This document shows positions 8,292 to 15,910 of a stretch of 32,167 bases of DNA, one piece after another. The notes beneath the pieces were generated by a model that saw only the letters and a list, made by a program, of their open reading frames with translations, searched no databases and was not told the DNA's origin. The stretch covers positions 1 to 32,167 of the forward strand of contig JAKFUU010000009.1 in the NCBI GenBank assembly GCA_021732525.1, written 5' to 3'. A program made the translations under genes and the position numbers. Origin of the DNA: Sphingomonadaceae bacterium. Lineage in GTDB: Bacteria > Pseudomonadota > Alphaproteobacteria > Sphingomonadales > Sphingomonadaceae. Within the stretch, counting starts at the first letter, position 1. Each line of letters begins with the position of its first letter.

Positions 8292-10482
8292 GAAGCCATC
8301 CTTGTGAGAGAATTTTTGTAATCTTCTCACCGGGAAGCGAGACTGCGGAAATGAGATTGGCGCTGCCGGTCGCGCCAATCGACTTCAAGTAGCTTAGCGG
8401 GACGGGCACGGGAAGCGGGAATACGTTGTCGAAGGTGGTGAACAGCACGTCGTCCGTGGCCGAGAACGCATCCACATCATCGACAACCAGTCGGCGCTGA
8501 CCGTCATTGGGCAACTCCGATTTCGAGATCAGCACTCTATCGACAATGCGTGCCACCGCCACAATTGCCCCTCTGCCACCGGACCGTTTGGATTCATAAA
8601 ACAGGATAGGCGCGTCTAGGGGCATGATCTTTGCGCTTCTCGGCGCGTTGACATATGCACGTCGGGTAAGGAATGCCGCATCCTTGTTCTCGACGAAATC
8701 GAAGGCTTGCTGCGGATTGGTTCCAAGCAGTGCATTGGCGTAATTCTTGGCAATTGGCACAACCACGCCGTTCCGATCCGGCCATACGAAAATCGCAGGT
8801 CCGAGCACATCGGGGAGCTGGGATACGCGGACTTGCAGCAATGGTTCGCTTGAAGGCGTCAGGCTGATTTCCTGGCCGTTTATTGACGATGATGGCATGG
8901 TGACAGGCATGGCTATATCGGTCCTGCGCCGAATTTCGGCTGCGCATTCACTCCAGTTTGCTTGGGTTACAGGCATACCCACCGCCAACTTGCGATAGGA
9001 ATTGCCTGACTTGCTTCGGGTGAAACCGCGAGATTGTGCGATGCTGTTGACCGTTGACTGACCAGCGACATGGATCAATTCGATCAAAATCGGATGGCCG
9101 GCGCAGGCGTCCCTGGTCATTTGGTCGAGCAGAAAATCAGCGAAAAGACCTGCATCGACATGATCCGCTCTTGTGTGGACTAGCAGGCGCGCGACCGGTT
9201 TCATGCCACGAGGTATCACCAGCACCGCCAGCGCGTGCAGCCGTCGATCATCACGAATTGTGCGGACCTGGCGTGTCACGCCGATAGCCTGCGTCTGAGT
9301 GAATTCGTTCAGAATCCCGTTGGCAATGCCAACCTCGGTGAAATAGGCCGCTACCTCTGCTTCGGTCGCCAGCGCAAATTTGAAACCGACACCAGGATGC
9401 GAAGCGAAGCCTGCATCAGAAGGCTCCGGCGGAAGCAGTGCGACTGTTTCATCCAGGGAGATGACGTCAATTCCAACTTCTTCGAGCAGGCGGTCGCGCG
9501 CGTCCAGCACCGCTGAATCTCGCGTGATGAAAGCAGACGCTTTGGACAACGCGGCGTGTGCCAAATGCCCGGCATCACTCATCGACTGCTTTTTTCCAGC
9601 AGCGGATGAGCCTGTTTCCACAAACACGATGTCGTGAATTTTGGTGGTAAGTTCTTTCAATGCCGTCGCGTCGGGTTTCGGAAGCCGAGGCATACGCAAT
9701 GCCATCTGCAACACCGGATCGCTGGATTGGCCGGACGAGGTTCGCCTCAGTTCGACGACGAACTCCTCCGCCACAACCAGACGAATTTCATGGGACAGAG
9801 CGGCACCGAAGAGCCGACGGGCTTTTTCAGATTCAGCCCGTTCCCGGACGAGATCGAAATATACGTTTAGATCGAACGCATAGATTGGATCATCGCCCGC
9901 ACTTCGCTGCCTGATGCCCAGATCGCTCCTCGCTGATGTCTGACGGTCGGCAAATGTAAAAAGGCTATCGGTTTCAAGCTCTCGCACATGGGCCAGAATG
10001 GCCCTTTTTCTGGCGGAACCGCCTTGACGCTTGAAGGCCTGAACAAATCTGTTTTTGAGGTAGAAGCTCAGCGAAGTTGGCAGATCTTCAGCGATGTCGG
10101 CTCTGATGCTGAGGAAGCCTTGTCTTTCGAGCTTCGACACAAGCGAGTTCATCAAGGTCGTTGCGGCCCCGCTTCTGCGCCAAGCCTTATCCGTCGCAAT
10201 TTGCTGCACTTTGGCGTGTGGAAATACACCACTGTAAAGAACATACCCGACAAGAGAGCTGCCTTCGCCTGTCGCGAGAGCAATCACCCGATCCCGAAGA
10301 ATTGCTTCCCGAATTGCAGAGTCCGAGAGAAAGCCCAATGCATCGTTTTTCTCGGAGTCTGCGAGCGCCACAATTTGCGGGTGCAACGCAAGGAGCATAT
10401 CTCGCCGACTAACCAGCGAAAAAGCCGTGCGTTTGGAAGTTTGGATATTTGCCCTGCTTGATACGCCGTTGCCCATGCCCAT
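8278..10482 (-). CDS. Multidomain GNAT - PIN nuclease - GNAT-like - PUA/ASCH-like protein
   Basis: Four segments are visible in 734 residues. Residues ~20-165 form a GNAT acetyltransferase with the acetyl-CoA loop R-R-S-G-A-A at 102-107. Residues ~200-345 form a PIN ribonuclease domain: D204 in FDLNVYFD, E240 in AEEFVVEL, D303 in SDAGHLAHA and D322 in FITRDSAVL give the expected acidic set. Residues ~365-500 resemble a second, degenerate GNAT. Residues ~600-734 resemble a PUA/ASCH barrel (DAPILFYESKRSGGRGAIVAVARI). PIN domains usually cut RNA and GNAT domains can acetylate aminoacyl-tRNA or protein, so an RNA-targeting effector is a reasonable inference, not shown. The start is uncertain: ATG at 10482 (or 10476) is likely, since codons between 10482 and 10584, though open, look non-conserved. 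It is co-oriented with and overlaps the ASCH gene. Confidence 0.75.
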   Translation of the reverse strand: MGMGNGVSSRANIQTSKRTAFSLVSRRDMLLALHPQIVALADSEKNDALGFLSDSAIREAILRDRVIALATGEGSSLVGYVLYSGVFPHAKVQQIATDKAWRRSGAATTLMNSLVSKLERQGFLSIRADIAEDLPTSLSFYLKNRFVQAFKRQGGSARKRAILAHVRELETDSLFTFADRQTSARSDLGIRQRSAGDDPIYAFDLNVYFDLVRERAESEKARRLFGAALSHEIRLVVAEEFVVELRRTSSGQSSDPVLQMALRMPRLPKPDATALKELTTKIHDIVFVETGSSAAGKKQSMSDAGHLAHAALSKASAFITRDSAVLDARDRLLEEVGIDVISLDETVALLPPEPSDAGFASHPGVGFKFALATEAEVAAYFTEVGIANGILNEFTQTQAIGVTRQVRTIRDDRRLHALAVLVIPRGMKPVARLLVHTRADHVDAGLFADFLLDQMTRDACAGHPILIELIHVAGQSTVNSIAQSRGFTRSKSGNSYRKLAVGMPVTQANWSECAAEIRRRTDIAMPVTMPSSSINGQEISLTPSSEPLLQVRVSQLPDVLGPAIFVWPDRNGVVVPIAKNYANALLGTNPQQAFDFVENKDAAFLTRRAYVNAPRSAKIMPLDAPILFYESKRSGGRGAIVAVARIVDRVLISKSELPNDGQRRLVVDDVDAFSATDDVLFTTFDNVFPLPVPVPLSYLKSIGATGSANLISAVSLPGEKITKILSQGWLRESR

Positions 10483-11176
10483 TGTATCTAGCGGAAACCT
10501 CAAGGAAAGGTAGGCCAATAGTGGCGGTTTGTATCCATCTAACCATCGGAAGCCAATATCATGCTGTTGTCTGTTCTGATGCATCGTGGATGTGCGCTGC
10601 CCTGCGGGCGACCCGCTCTATCCGCTAACGCGGACCAAGCCTATAGTCTTGGCCCTCCGGGTGACGATCGGGAGCGTGTGAAAATGAGCGGGAGAATCCA
10701 GGGACGCACTCTTTCCCGCTGCGCTCCTTAGGGTGCGGTGTCATTTGGCTGACCCGCTGGCGCTCTTGCCTCTTTCCTTGCCGTGCGGGCGACGGACGCG
10801 CCTTCGCTCCGACTGGCGGCGCAGCGCCGTTGGCGCGACAGCCTGGTCATCGCTCTGCTTGCCGCCACACCGCTCGTCGGCGTCGCGCCGTGCAAGGGTG
10901 CCTTTCTTGTTGCGCCGCTGCGCGGCGGTTTTCTTTCAATGATATTCGACTGATTGTGGACGGCGCGGACGCGCCGGCGTGTGTGTGGCCGTCCCCGAAG
11001 AGGGGGATGGGCGGCGCTTCCGGCTAGGCCCGCCGCGCTCAGGCGCAACCCGCAAGCGGGTCTTTCACTTTGTTACAGCCTTACAGGTGCGCCTGATCCC
11101 GGCGGGCCTCTTGGTCGCTCTTTGCCGCCCACCCCCCTCTCCGGGGGCGTGTGGTTTTAGAGGCGAGGAGGCGACG
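10483..11176. other. Divergent intergenic region between the GNAT-PIN gene and ardC
   Basis: About 690 bp with no convincing gene. It must hold the promoters of the minus-strand GNAT-PIN/ASCH unit and of ardC. It is GC-rich with many short palindromic GC blocks and several small open frames without good ribosome-binding sites or recognisable products. A compact hairpin followed by T-rich DNA lies at 10913-10939, and another short one (acccgcaagcgggt, 11048-11061) precedes a T-rich stretch. I see no iterons, tRNA or attachment-site pair. Its GC-rich character matches the backbone on its right and differs from the defence genes on its left, so the junction between the two regions may lie near 10.5-10.7 kb. 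Confidence 0.5.
10913..10939 (+). terminator. Candidate intrinsic terminator or attenuator upstream of ardC
   Basis: The stem cgccgc (10913-10918) pairs with gcggcg (10922-10927) across a three-base loop and is followed by gttttctttc. This is the plus-strand layout of a Rho-independent terminator. It lies about 240 bp upstream of the ardC start, so it would act on transcription entering from the left, or as an attenuator in the leader. Confidence 0.4.
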
Positions 11177-12133
11177 ATGGTGGATCAAGGCAGGATGCGG
11201 CGGAGCAGAGGCAAGGGCGGGGCAGATGGCAGCGCGTCACGCGCATCGCTTTATGACGAAGTGACGGCCAAGATCATTGCCCAGCTTGAAGCGGGCCGCT
11301 TCCCGTGGGCGCAGCCGTGGAGTTCAGCGGCGGCAGTGCCGGGACTCCCCCGCAACGCGGTTTCGGGGCGTCCCTATTCGGGCGTCAATGTTCTCATTCT
11401 GTGGGGCGCAGTCATTGAAGGCTGTTACCCGTCACAGGATTGGTTGACCTTCCGGCAGGCGCTGGCCGCTGGTGGATGCGTCCGCAAGGGTGAGCGCGGG
11501 CATACGATCTTTTACGCCGACCGCTTCACCCCCGAAGACGGGCGCGAGAAGGGCGAGGGCGCGGAGGGCGAACCCCGTTTAATTCCGTTCCTCAAACGCT
11601 TTGTCGTGTTCAATGCCGCGCAGTGCGACGGATTGCCCGAGCGGCTGACAGCCGACCCCACGCCGTTACCGGCCCGCGAACAGCATGAGGGCGCGGAGGC
11701 GTTGATTGCCGCGACGGGTGCGGATTTCCGCATCGGCGGCGCGCGCGCCTTTTATGACATTGGCGGCGACTATGTGCAGGTTCCGTCGCAACCGGCGTTC
11801 ACGCATCAAATCGACTTCTACCGCACGGCCCTTCACGAGCTTGGACATTGGGCGGGAAGCAATGAGCGGCTGGCGCGTGACCAGTCGGGGCGGTTCGGTT
11901 CCGCACTTTATGCCCGCGAGGAACTTTGCGCCGAACTGGCATCGGCCTATCTTTGCGCCGCGCTTGGGATCGTCCCCACCGTTCGCCATGCTGACTATCT
12001 CGGCTCTTGGCTTGCAGTGTTGCGCGCCGACAATCGCGCCATTTTCAAAGCCGCCAGCCAAGCCAGCAAGGCGGCTGATTTCCTCCTGTCATTCGTTCGG
12101 GAGAGCGAATGCACCTTGGCGCGCGCGGCATGA
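11177..12133 (+). CDS. ardC: ArdC-family antirestriction protein
   Basis: This is a 318-residue ArdC-type protein: an N-terminal ssDNA-binding ArdC-N domain (SLYDEVTAKIIAQLEAGRFP, then NAVSGRPYSGVNVLIL and a WLTFRQA block) and a C-terminal zincin-like metallopeptidase domain with HELGH and a downstream EELCAE supplying the third ligand. ArdC proteins enter the recipient during conjugation and protect the incoming strand from restriction. The start at 11177 has GAGGAGG just upstream; longer in-frame extensions to 10979 look non-coding. The stop overlaps the next small gene as ATGA. It sits next to a Type III system on the same DNA, so the element carries both restriction and counter-restriction functions. 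Confidence 0.92.
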   Translation: MVDQGRMRRSRGKGGADGSASRASLYDEVTAKIIAQLEAGRFPWAQPWSSAAAVPGLPRNAVSGRPYSGVNVLILWGAVIEGCYPSQDWLTFRQALAAGGCVRKGERGHTIFYADRFTPEDGREKGEGAEGEPRLIPFLKRFVVFNAAQCDGLPERLTADPTPLPAREQHEGAEALIAATGADFRIGGARAFYDIGGDYVQVPSQPAFTHQIDFYRTALHELGHWAGSNERLARDQSGRFGSALYAREELCAELASAYLCAALGIVPTVRHADYLGSWLAVLRADNRAIFKAASQASKAADFLLSFVRESECTLARAA

Positions 12134-12299
12134 AGGCCGCGCTCCCCTTATCGTCCGAACAGACCCCCATCGGTGAGCAGACGCTTGTTTACGGCGTTGC
12201 GCCGATCACGCCCCGCGACCGGCTGGCCATGCGCGCCAGCGCCCCGCCGATCACGGCTTGTTCGACACCAACGCCCGCAATCAGATCGAGATGTTTTGA
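12130..12299 (+). pseudogene. Small conserved plasmid-type gene with a frameshift
   Basis: The ATG at 12130 overlaps the ardC stop as ATGA and reads MKAALPLSSEQTPIGEQTLV, then GVAPITPRDRLAMRA. At about 12240-12250 the sense passes to another frame that ends HGLFDTNARNQIEMF and stops with TGA at 12297-12299, just before the ribosome-binding site of the next gene. One extra C in the gccccgccg run would join the halves into one protein of about 56 residues. From memory, small proteins with this head and this F-D-x-x-x-R-x-Q-x-x-x-F tail occur beside ardC on sphingomonad elements. It is therefore a broken gene, a sequencing error, or a frameshift site. Function unknown. Confidence 0.5.
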
Positions 12300-12312
12300 A
12301 AGGATTTTCCCC

Positions 12313-12705
12313 ATGCTGTTACTCACCCAAGACTTGCGCGCCCGCCTCATCGCCAACGGCAAAAGCCGTGGCGATCATGTGCCGGTCGTCAAATTCTTCA
12401 ATCCCGTAGGGTCGGGCACTTGGCTGTTTTCCGAACTGGACGAAGACGGCGACATTTTGTTCGGGCTTTGCGATCTTGGCTTTGGTTGCCCCGAAATGGG
12501 TTCGGCCAGCCTTGCCGAGATTGCAGCGGTATCGCTGCCGTTCGGCCTCACCATTGAGCGCGACCTGTGTTTTGAAGGGCGCTTCCCGTTGACCATTTAT
12601 GCCGATGCGGCCCGCGTGGCGGGCAGCATCACCGAGGACGAGGCGCGGCTTGAGGCCGCAGCCGTCGCCCGTGCCAGCGAACTTTCAGAGCTTCCGCCAC
12701 CTTGA
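12313..12705 (+). CDS. DUF2958-domain protein
   Basis: A 130-residue protein starting MLLLTQDLRARLIANGKS and carrying the DUF2958 core: VVKFFNPVGSGTWLFSELDE, then DILFGLCDLGFGCPEMGSAS and FGLTIERDLCFEGRFPLTIY. The family is common in the maintenance modules of proteobacterial plasmids and integrative elements, usually near ArdC- and ParB-like genes as here. It has no established biochemical role. The ATG at 12313 has AAAGGA eight bases upstream; the same frame is open from 12109 but that part overlaps ardC and the small broken gene. The stop codon lies inside a 10-bp hairpin. Confidence 0.88.
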   Translation: MLLLTQDLRARLIANGKSRGDHVPVVKFFNPVGSGTWLFSELDEDGDILFGLCDLGFGCPEMGSASLAEIAAVSLPFGLTIERDLCFEGRFPLTIYADAARVAGSITEDEARLEAAAVARASELSELPPP

Positions 12706-12720
12706 CCCCCAAGGTGGCGG
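12694..12720 (+). terminator. GC-rich hairpin across the DUF2958 stop codon
   Basis: ccgccacctt (12694-12703) pairs perfectly with aaggtggcgg (12711-12720) around a seven-base loop. The stop codon (12703-12705) lies at the top of the stem. There is no T-run, so it may be a processing or stability hairpin rather than a true intrinsic terminator. Confidence 0.5.
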
Positions 12721-12758
12721 CAGACCCCGCCCGTTCACCTCCGAACGTGCGGACAACC

Positions 12759-12802
12759 GGCCCCATCCTCACCGCCCCCCAAGATGCCCCGAGGATGGGG
12801 CC
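12759..12802 (+). promoter_or_regulatory. 12-bp inverted repeat in the leader of the ParB-like gene
   Basis: ggccccatcctc (12759-12770) and gaggatggggcc (12791-12802) are perfect reverse complements with a 20-base spacer, 26 bp before the ParB-like start. It could be an operator for a dimeric repressor, a ParB-type site or an RNA hairpin controlling expression. Nothing in the sequence decides between these. Confidence 0.5.
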
Positions 12803-12828
12803 ACCCCCAAGCGAAGGAGTAACCTACC

Positions 12829-14661
12829 ATGCACATCGACCAAATCCCGCTCGACCATCTTTCGGTTTCCAAGGCCAATATGCGGGCGGGCAAGAAGCCG
12901 CCCGAAATTGCGGACATTTTGCCGTCGATCATCAAGCGCGGCGTGATTTCGCCGCTGTTCGTTCGACCCAATTGCACCCCCGGCCATTTCGAGATCGTTG
13001 CGGGCAAGCGCCGCTACTATGCAAGCCTTGAGGCCGCGCGGCAGGGCCAGGACGGCGTGACGCTGCCCTGCATCACGCTTGGCGAGGGCGACGACGCCGA
13101 GGCGCTGGAAATCTCGATGATCGAGAATATGCTTCGGCAGAATCCCGATCAGGTGACGCAGTGGGAAAGCTACACGCGGCTGGTCAAGGAAGGCCGCAGC
13201 GTCGAGGACATTGCCGCGACCTTCGCGCTGACCGAGTTGCAGGTGAAGCGCATTCTTGCGCTGGGCAATCTGTTACCACGCATCCGCGAGGCATTCCGCG
13301 CCGAGGAAATCGACGCACCCACGGTCAAGCACCTGACCTTGGCGACCAAGGCACAGCAAAAGGCGTGGCTGGCGCTGTTCGAGGATTCGGACGGCTATGC
13401 GCCGCGCGGGCAGCAGTTGAAGGCGTGGCTGTTCGGCGGCACGTCGATTGCGACCGGCGCGGCGCTCTTCGACCTTGCCGCTTTCGATGGCCAGATCGTC
13501 AAAGACCTGTTCGGCGATGAAGGCTATTTCGCCGATGCCGATCAGTTCTGGGCCGCGCAGTCCGCCGAGATCGAGCGGCGCAAGGCCGCCTATCTCGAAG
13601 ACGGCTGGAGCGCGGTCGAGATCGTCCCCGCCGGTGTCTATTTCCAGACATGGGAGCATGAAAAGACCCCCAAGCGCAAAGGCGGGCGCGTCTATATCGA
13701 CGTCAACGGCAAGGGCGAGGTGGCGTTCCACGAGGGCTATTTGACCCACAAGGAGGCGCGGCGGCAGGGTGAGGGCGGCGGTGATGCGGGCAAGCAGCCC
13801 GCAGCCGCACGGCCGGAAATCACCGCAGCCATGACCAGCTATGTTGACCTGCACCGCCATGCGGCGGTGCGGTCGGCGCTTGCCGCGAATAGTGGCGTGG
13901 CGTTGCGCGTCATGGTTGCCCATGCGATTTGTGGTTCGCCCCTGTGGGGGGTGAGGGTGCAGGATCAGCGCAGCCGTAACGAAGTGATCACCGAGAGCAT
14001 CGAAACCAGCGTTGCCGAAGCCCGCTTCGACGAGCGGCGGCGCGCGGTGCTTACCGTGCTGAACTTCGACCCCGACGAAGCCAGCATTACCTTGGGCCAC
14101 GAACCGAGGAACGGCGTCAGCGGATTGTTCCAGCGGTTGCTGGAACTGCCCGACGCGGTGGTCATGGAGGTGTTGGGCGTGGTCATGGCCGAGACACTGG
14201 CAAGCGGAACCGGACTCATCGAAACCATTGGCCTTCACCTTGGCGTCAAGATGGCTGATTATTGGGTGGCGGACGATGCCTTTTATGCGCTTGTTCGTGA
14301 CCGCGAGGTTTTGACCGAAGTGTTGCGCGAGATCGGCGGCGATACCGTGGCACAGGCCCATGCCGCCGAGAAGGGCAAGACGATCAAGGGCGTCATTGGC
14401 GACTATCTGACCGGCGGCAATGATCGCGCCAAGGTTGAAAATTGGGTGCCGCGCTGGATGGCGTTTCCGCCATCGGCCTACACCCAGCGCGGCGGGGTGG
14501 CGACGGTTGCTGCCGCCAACCGCGCGGTATGGCTGGCCGAACCCGAAGCGCCGCTCGATCCCGACCCCGCTGCCGGAGATGCGGCGGACGAGGTGGAGGG
14601 CGGCGATACCGAAAGCGCCGATGCGCTGGAAGAGATCGACGAGCAACGCCTTGCGGCGTGA
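12829..14661 (+). CDS. ParB/RepB/Spo0J-like protein of a mobile element (610 aa)
   Basis: The N-terminal ~110 residues are a ParB/sulfiredoxin-like CTPase domain: ADILPSIIKRGVISPLFVRP, EIVAGKRRYYA (the G-x-R-R box) and SMIENMLRQNPDQV (the E-N-x-x-R box). An HTH follows at about 120-150 (SVEDIAATFALTELQVKRIL). The rest, roughly 450 residues, is longer than in chromosomal ParB and is typical of the large ParB-like proteins encoded next to ardC on alphaproteobacterial elements. Its C-terminus is acidic. No ParA is visible in the window, so a role in partition is uncertain; DNA binding or regulation of the element is equally possible. The ATG has GGAG about 11 bases upstream. Confidence 0.88.
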   Translation: MHIDQIPLDHLSVSKANMRAGKKPPEIADILPSIIKRGVISPLFVRPNCTPGHFEIVAGKRRYYASLEAARQGQDGVTLPCITLGEGDDAEALEISMIENMLRQNPDQVTQWESYTRLVKEGRSVEDIAATFALTELQVKRILALGNLLPRIREAFRAEEIDAPTVKHLTLATKAQQKAWLALFEDSDGYAPRGQQLKAWLFGGTSIATGAALFDLAAFDGQIVKDLFGDEGYFADADQFWAAQSAEIERRKAAYLEDGWSAVEIVPAGVYFQTWEHEKTPKRKGGRVYIDVNGKGEVAFHEGYLTHKEARRQGEGGGDAGKQPAAARPEITAAMTSYVDLHRHAAVRSALAANSGVALRVMVAHAICGSPLWGVRVQDQRSRNEVITESIETSVAEARFDERRRAVLTVLNFDPDEASITLGHEPRNGVSGLFQRLLELPDAVVMEVLGVVMAETLASGTGLIETIGLHLGVKMADYWVADDAFYALVRDREVLTEVLREIGGDTVAQAHAAEKGKTIKGVIGDYLTGGNDRAKVENWVPRWMAFPPSAYTQRGGVATVAAANRAVWLAEPEAPLDPDPAAGDAADEVEGGDTESADALEEIDEQRLAA

Positions 14662-14666
14662 GCGGG

Positions 14667-14693
14667 GAGCGGGCGGCAATGTGCCGCCCGCTC
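14667..14693 (+). terminator. Strong hairpin after the ParB-like gene
   Basis: gagcgggcggca (14667-14678) pairs perfectly with tgccgcccgctc (14682-14693) around a three-base loop, five bases after the stop codon, and is followed by ttgt. This is the first of two consecutive hairpins and is a likely transcription terminator. Confidence 0.65.
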
Positions 14694-14716
14694 TTGTCCG
14701 CGTCACGCGCGCCACA

Positions 14717-14747
14717 AAGCCCCGTCCGGCAGAACCGGACGGGGCTT
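14717..14747 (+). terminator. Second hairpin after the ParB-like gene, same type as the one after DUF736
   Basis: aagccccgtccgg (14717-14729) and ccggacggggctt (14735-14747) form a perfect 13-bp stem with a five-base loop. The A-start and T-end make it usable in both directions. It differs from the hairpin at 15679-15709 only by one compensated base pair in the stem plus the loop. Confidence 0.65.
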
Positions 14748-15340
14748 GAGTGCCTTGTCATTTTGGATTGCGGCTGGGCACGAAACTGACCTGATGATGT
14801 GGATTCCAATCTCTGCGCGTGAACAGGCGGGCGGATCGGGGCGGGGCGGGATGCAACGCTGACCGAGGCCGTCGCCGCCTTCCTACAGCCTGCACCAGCA
14901 GCCCTGTCACCAGCAGCCACAGCACCCGGCGCGACGGAGCGATACCATTCCCTGCCCTGTCGGCAGGATGCCGCGACGTAGCTCGACAATTCCACCCTGT
15001 GACTTCGTGCGGCAAAGTTCCGTCAGCCAGACATTGAACGCGCCAACCAATCCTTGCCAAATATCCTTGCGTCCGATTGCCAGAACCGCGCTCACCCACG
15101 GCCTCGTCAATGGCTTTGGTTGGCAGCGGACGGCTGCGCCTCTTGCCCCTTGCTGCAACGGTTGGCCCGAAGTTTCTTCCCCTGGGCTTCGCCCATTCCT
15201 CGCGGAACCAAGAAACTCCGGTCTGCACCGTCCTCCACTGTGTTGCGGCCCTGCGGGTGCAGCAGGGCAAGCCCCTGCCTTTAACCAGCCATCGAGGCCG
15301 CGAATGAGCGCGGGGTTCGACCAACACAAGGAACTGAATC
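14748..15340. other. Non-coding leader between the ParB-like gene and the DUF736 gene
   Basis: About 590 bp with several overlapping small open frames on both strands, none with a recognisable product. The longest (minus, 14758-15381) overlaps the DUF736 start and has a low-complexity, Arg-rich translation. Close to the DUF736 gene, gccctgc (15248-15254) can pair with gcagggc (15262-15268), and that same segment can pair instead with gcccctgc (15271-15278), giving two mutually exclusive stems. The promoter of the DUF736 gene must lie here, but I cannot point to it. Confidence 0.45.
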
Positions 15341-15667
15341 ATGGCAAATATCGGCACATTCAAAAAGTCCGGCGACACCAACTACACCGGCGAAATCGTC
15401 ACGATGAGCTTGCAGAAGAAGAACGTCACCATCGTCGCCGAGGAAGCGAGCGAAAATGAAAACGCCCCCTCGCACCGGGTGTTCGTGGCCAAGGCCGAGA
15501 TCGGCGCCTGCTGGCAGAAGACCTCCAAGGAAGGCCGCGATTATCTCTCGATCAAGCTCGACGATCCCAGCTTCACCGCCCCGATCTTCGCCAGCCTGTT
15601 CGCCGATGAAGATGGCAAGACCTTCAATTTGATCTGGTCACGCGCCCGCACTTCCAACAGCCACTGA
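15341..15667 (+). CDS. DUF736-family protein
   Basis: A 108-residue protein that is clearly DUF736: MANIGTFKKSGDTNYTGEIV at the N-terminus, KAEIGACWQKTSKEGRDYLS in the middle and DDPSFTAPIFASL, then FNLIWSR, at the end. The family is small, cytoplasmic and almost confined to plasmids and integrative elements of Alpha- and Gammaproteobacteria, where it normally opens a run of transfer genes. Its function is unknown. Here the usual transfer genes do not follow; a terminator and an unrelated membrane protein come next, so the backbone is rearranged or pared down. Confidence 0.92.
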   Translation: MANIGTFKKSGDTNYTGEIVTMSLQKKNVTIVAEEASENENAPSHRVFVAKAEIGACWQKTSKEGRDYLSIKLDDPSFTAPIFASLFADEDGKTFNLIWSRARTSNSH

Positions 15668-15678
15668 CCACACCACCC

Positions 15679-15709
15679 AAGCCCCGCCCGGTTCTGCCGG
15701 GCGGGGCTT
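15679..15709 (+). terminator. Intrinsic terminator after the DUF736 gene
   Basis: aagccccgcccgg (15679-15691) pairs perfectly over 13 bp with ccgggcggggctt (15697-15709), with loop ttctg. It lies 12 bases after the stop codon and is followed by tgtggtgcttgt. It is nearly identical to the hairpin at 14717-14747. Confidence 0.7.
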
Positions 15710-15858
15710 TGTGGTGCTTGTGCTTAGGCGGGCATCGCAGCCCTTGATTGTTCGGGCGTGAGCGGCGATGATGGGTCAGCCGGAAATTGAGCAGCAGGTC
15801 GGTAGTTCCTGCACCCCCAAGCGGGGTTCTTCCCAGCCACGGCGTCACCCGAAACTCG

Positions 15859-15888
15859 GGAGGCGCAGTCGTGTGGGTTGGCGCCTCC
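15859..15888. promoter_or_regulatory. 8-bp inverted repeat upstream of the DUF1772 gene
   Basis: ggaggcgc (15859-15866) and gcgcctcc (15881-15888) are reverse complements with a 14-base spacer, ending 22 bp before the start codon. It may be an operator or a leader hairpin. No regulator gene sits beside it. Confidence 0.35.
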
Positions 15889-15910
15889 TCGAACCAAACG
15901 AGGAACAGTT

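Noticed and set aside
13273-14715. 480-codon open frame on the minus strand
   Set aside because: It lies antisense to the clearly coding ParB-like gene and has a low-information translation; it reflects high-GC codon bias.
14758-15381. 207-codon minus-strand open frame before the DUF736 gene
   Set aside because: Arg/Pro-rich translation without family features; overlaps the start of the well-supported DUF736 gene on the other strand.
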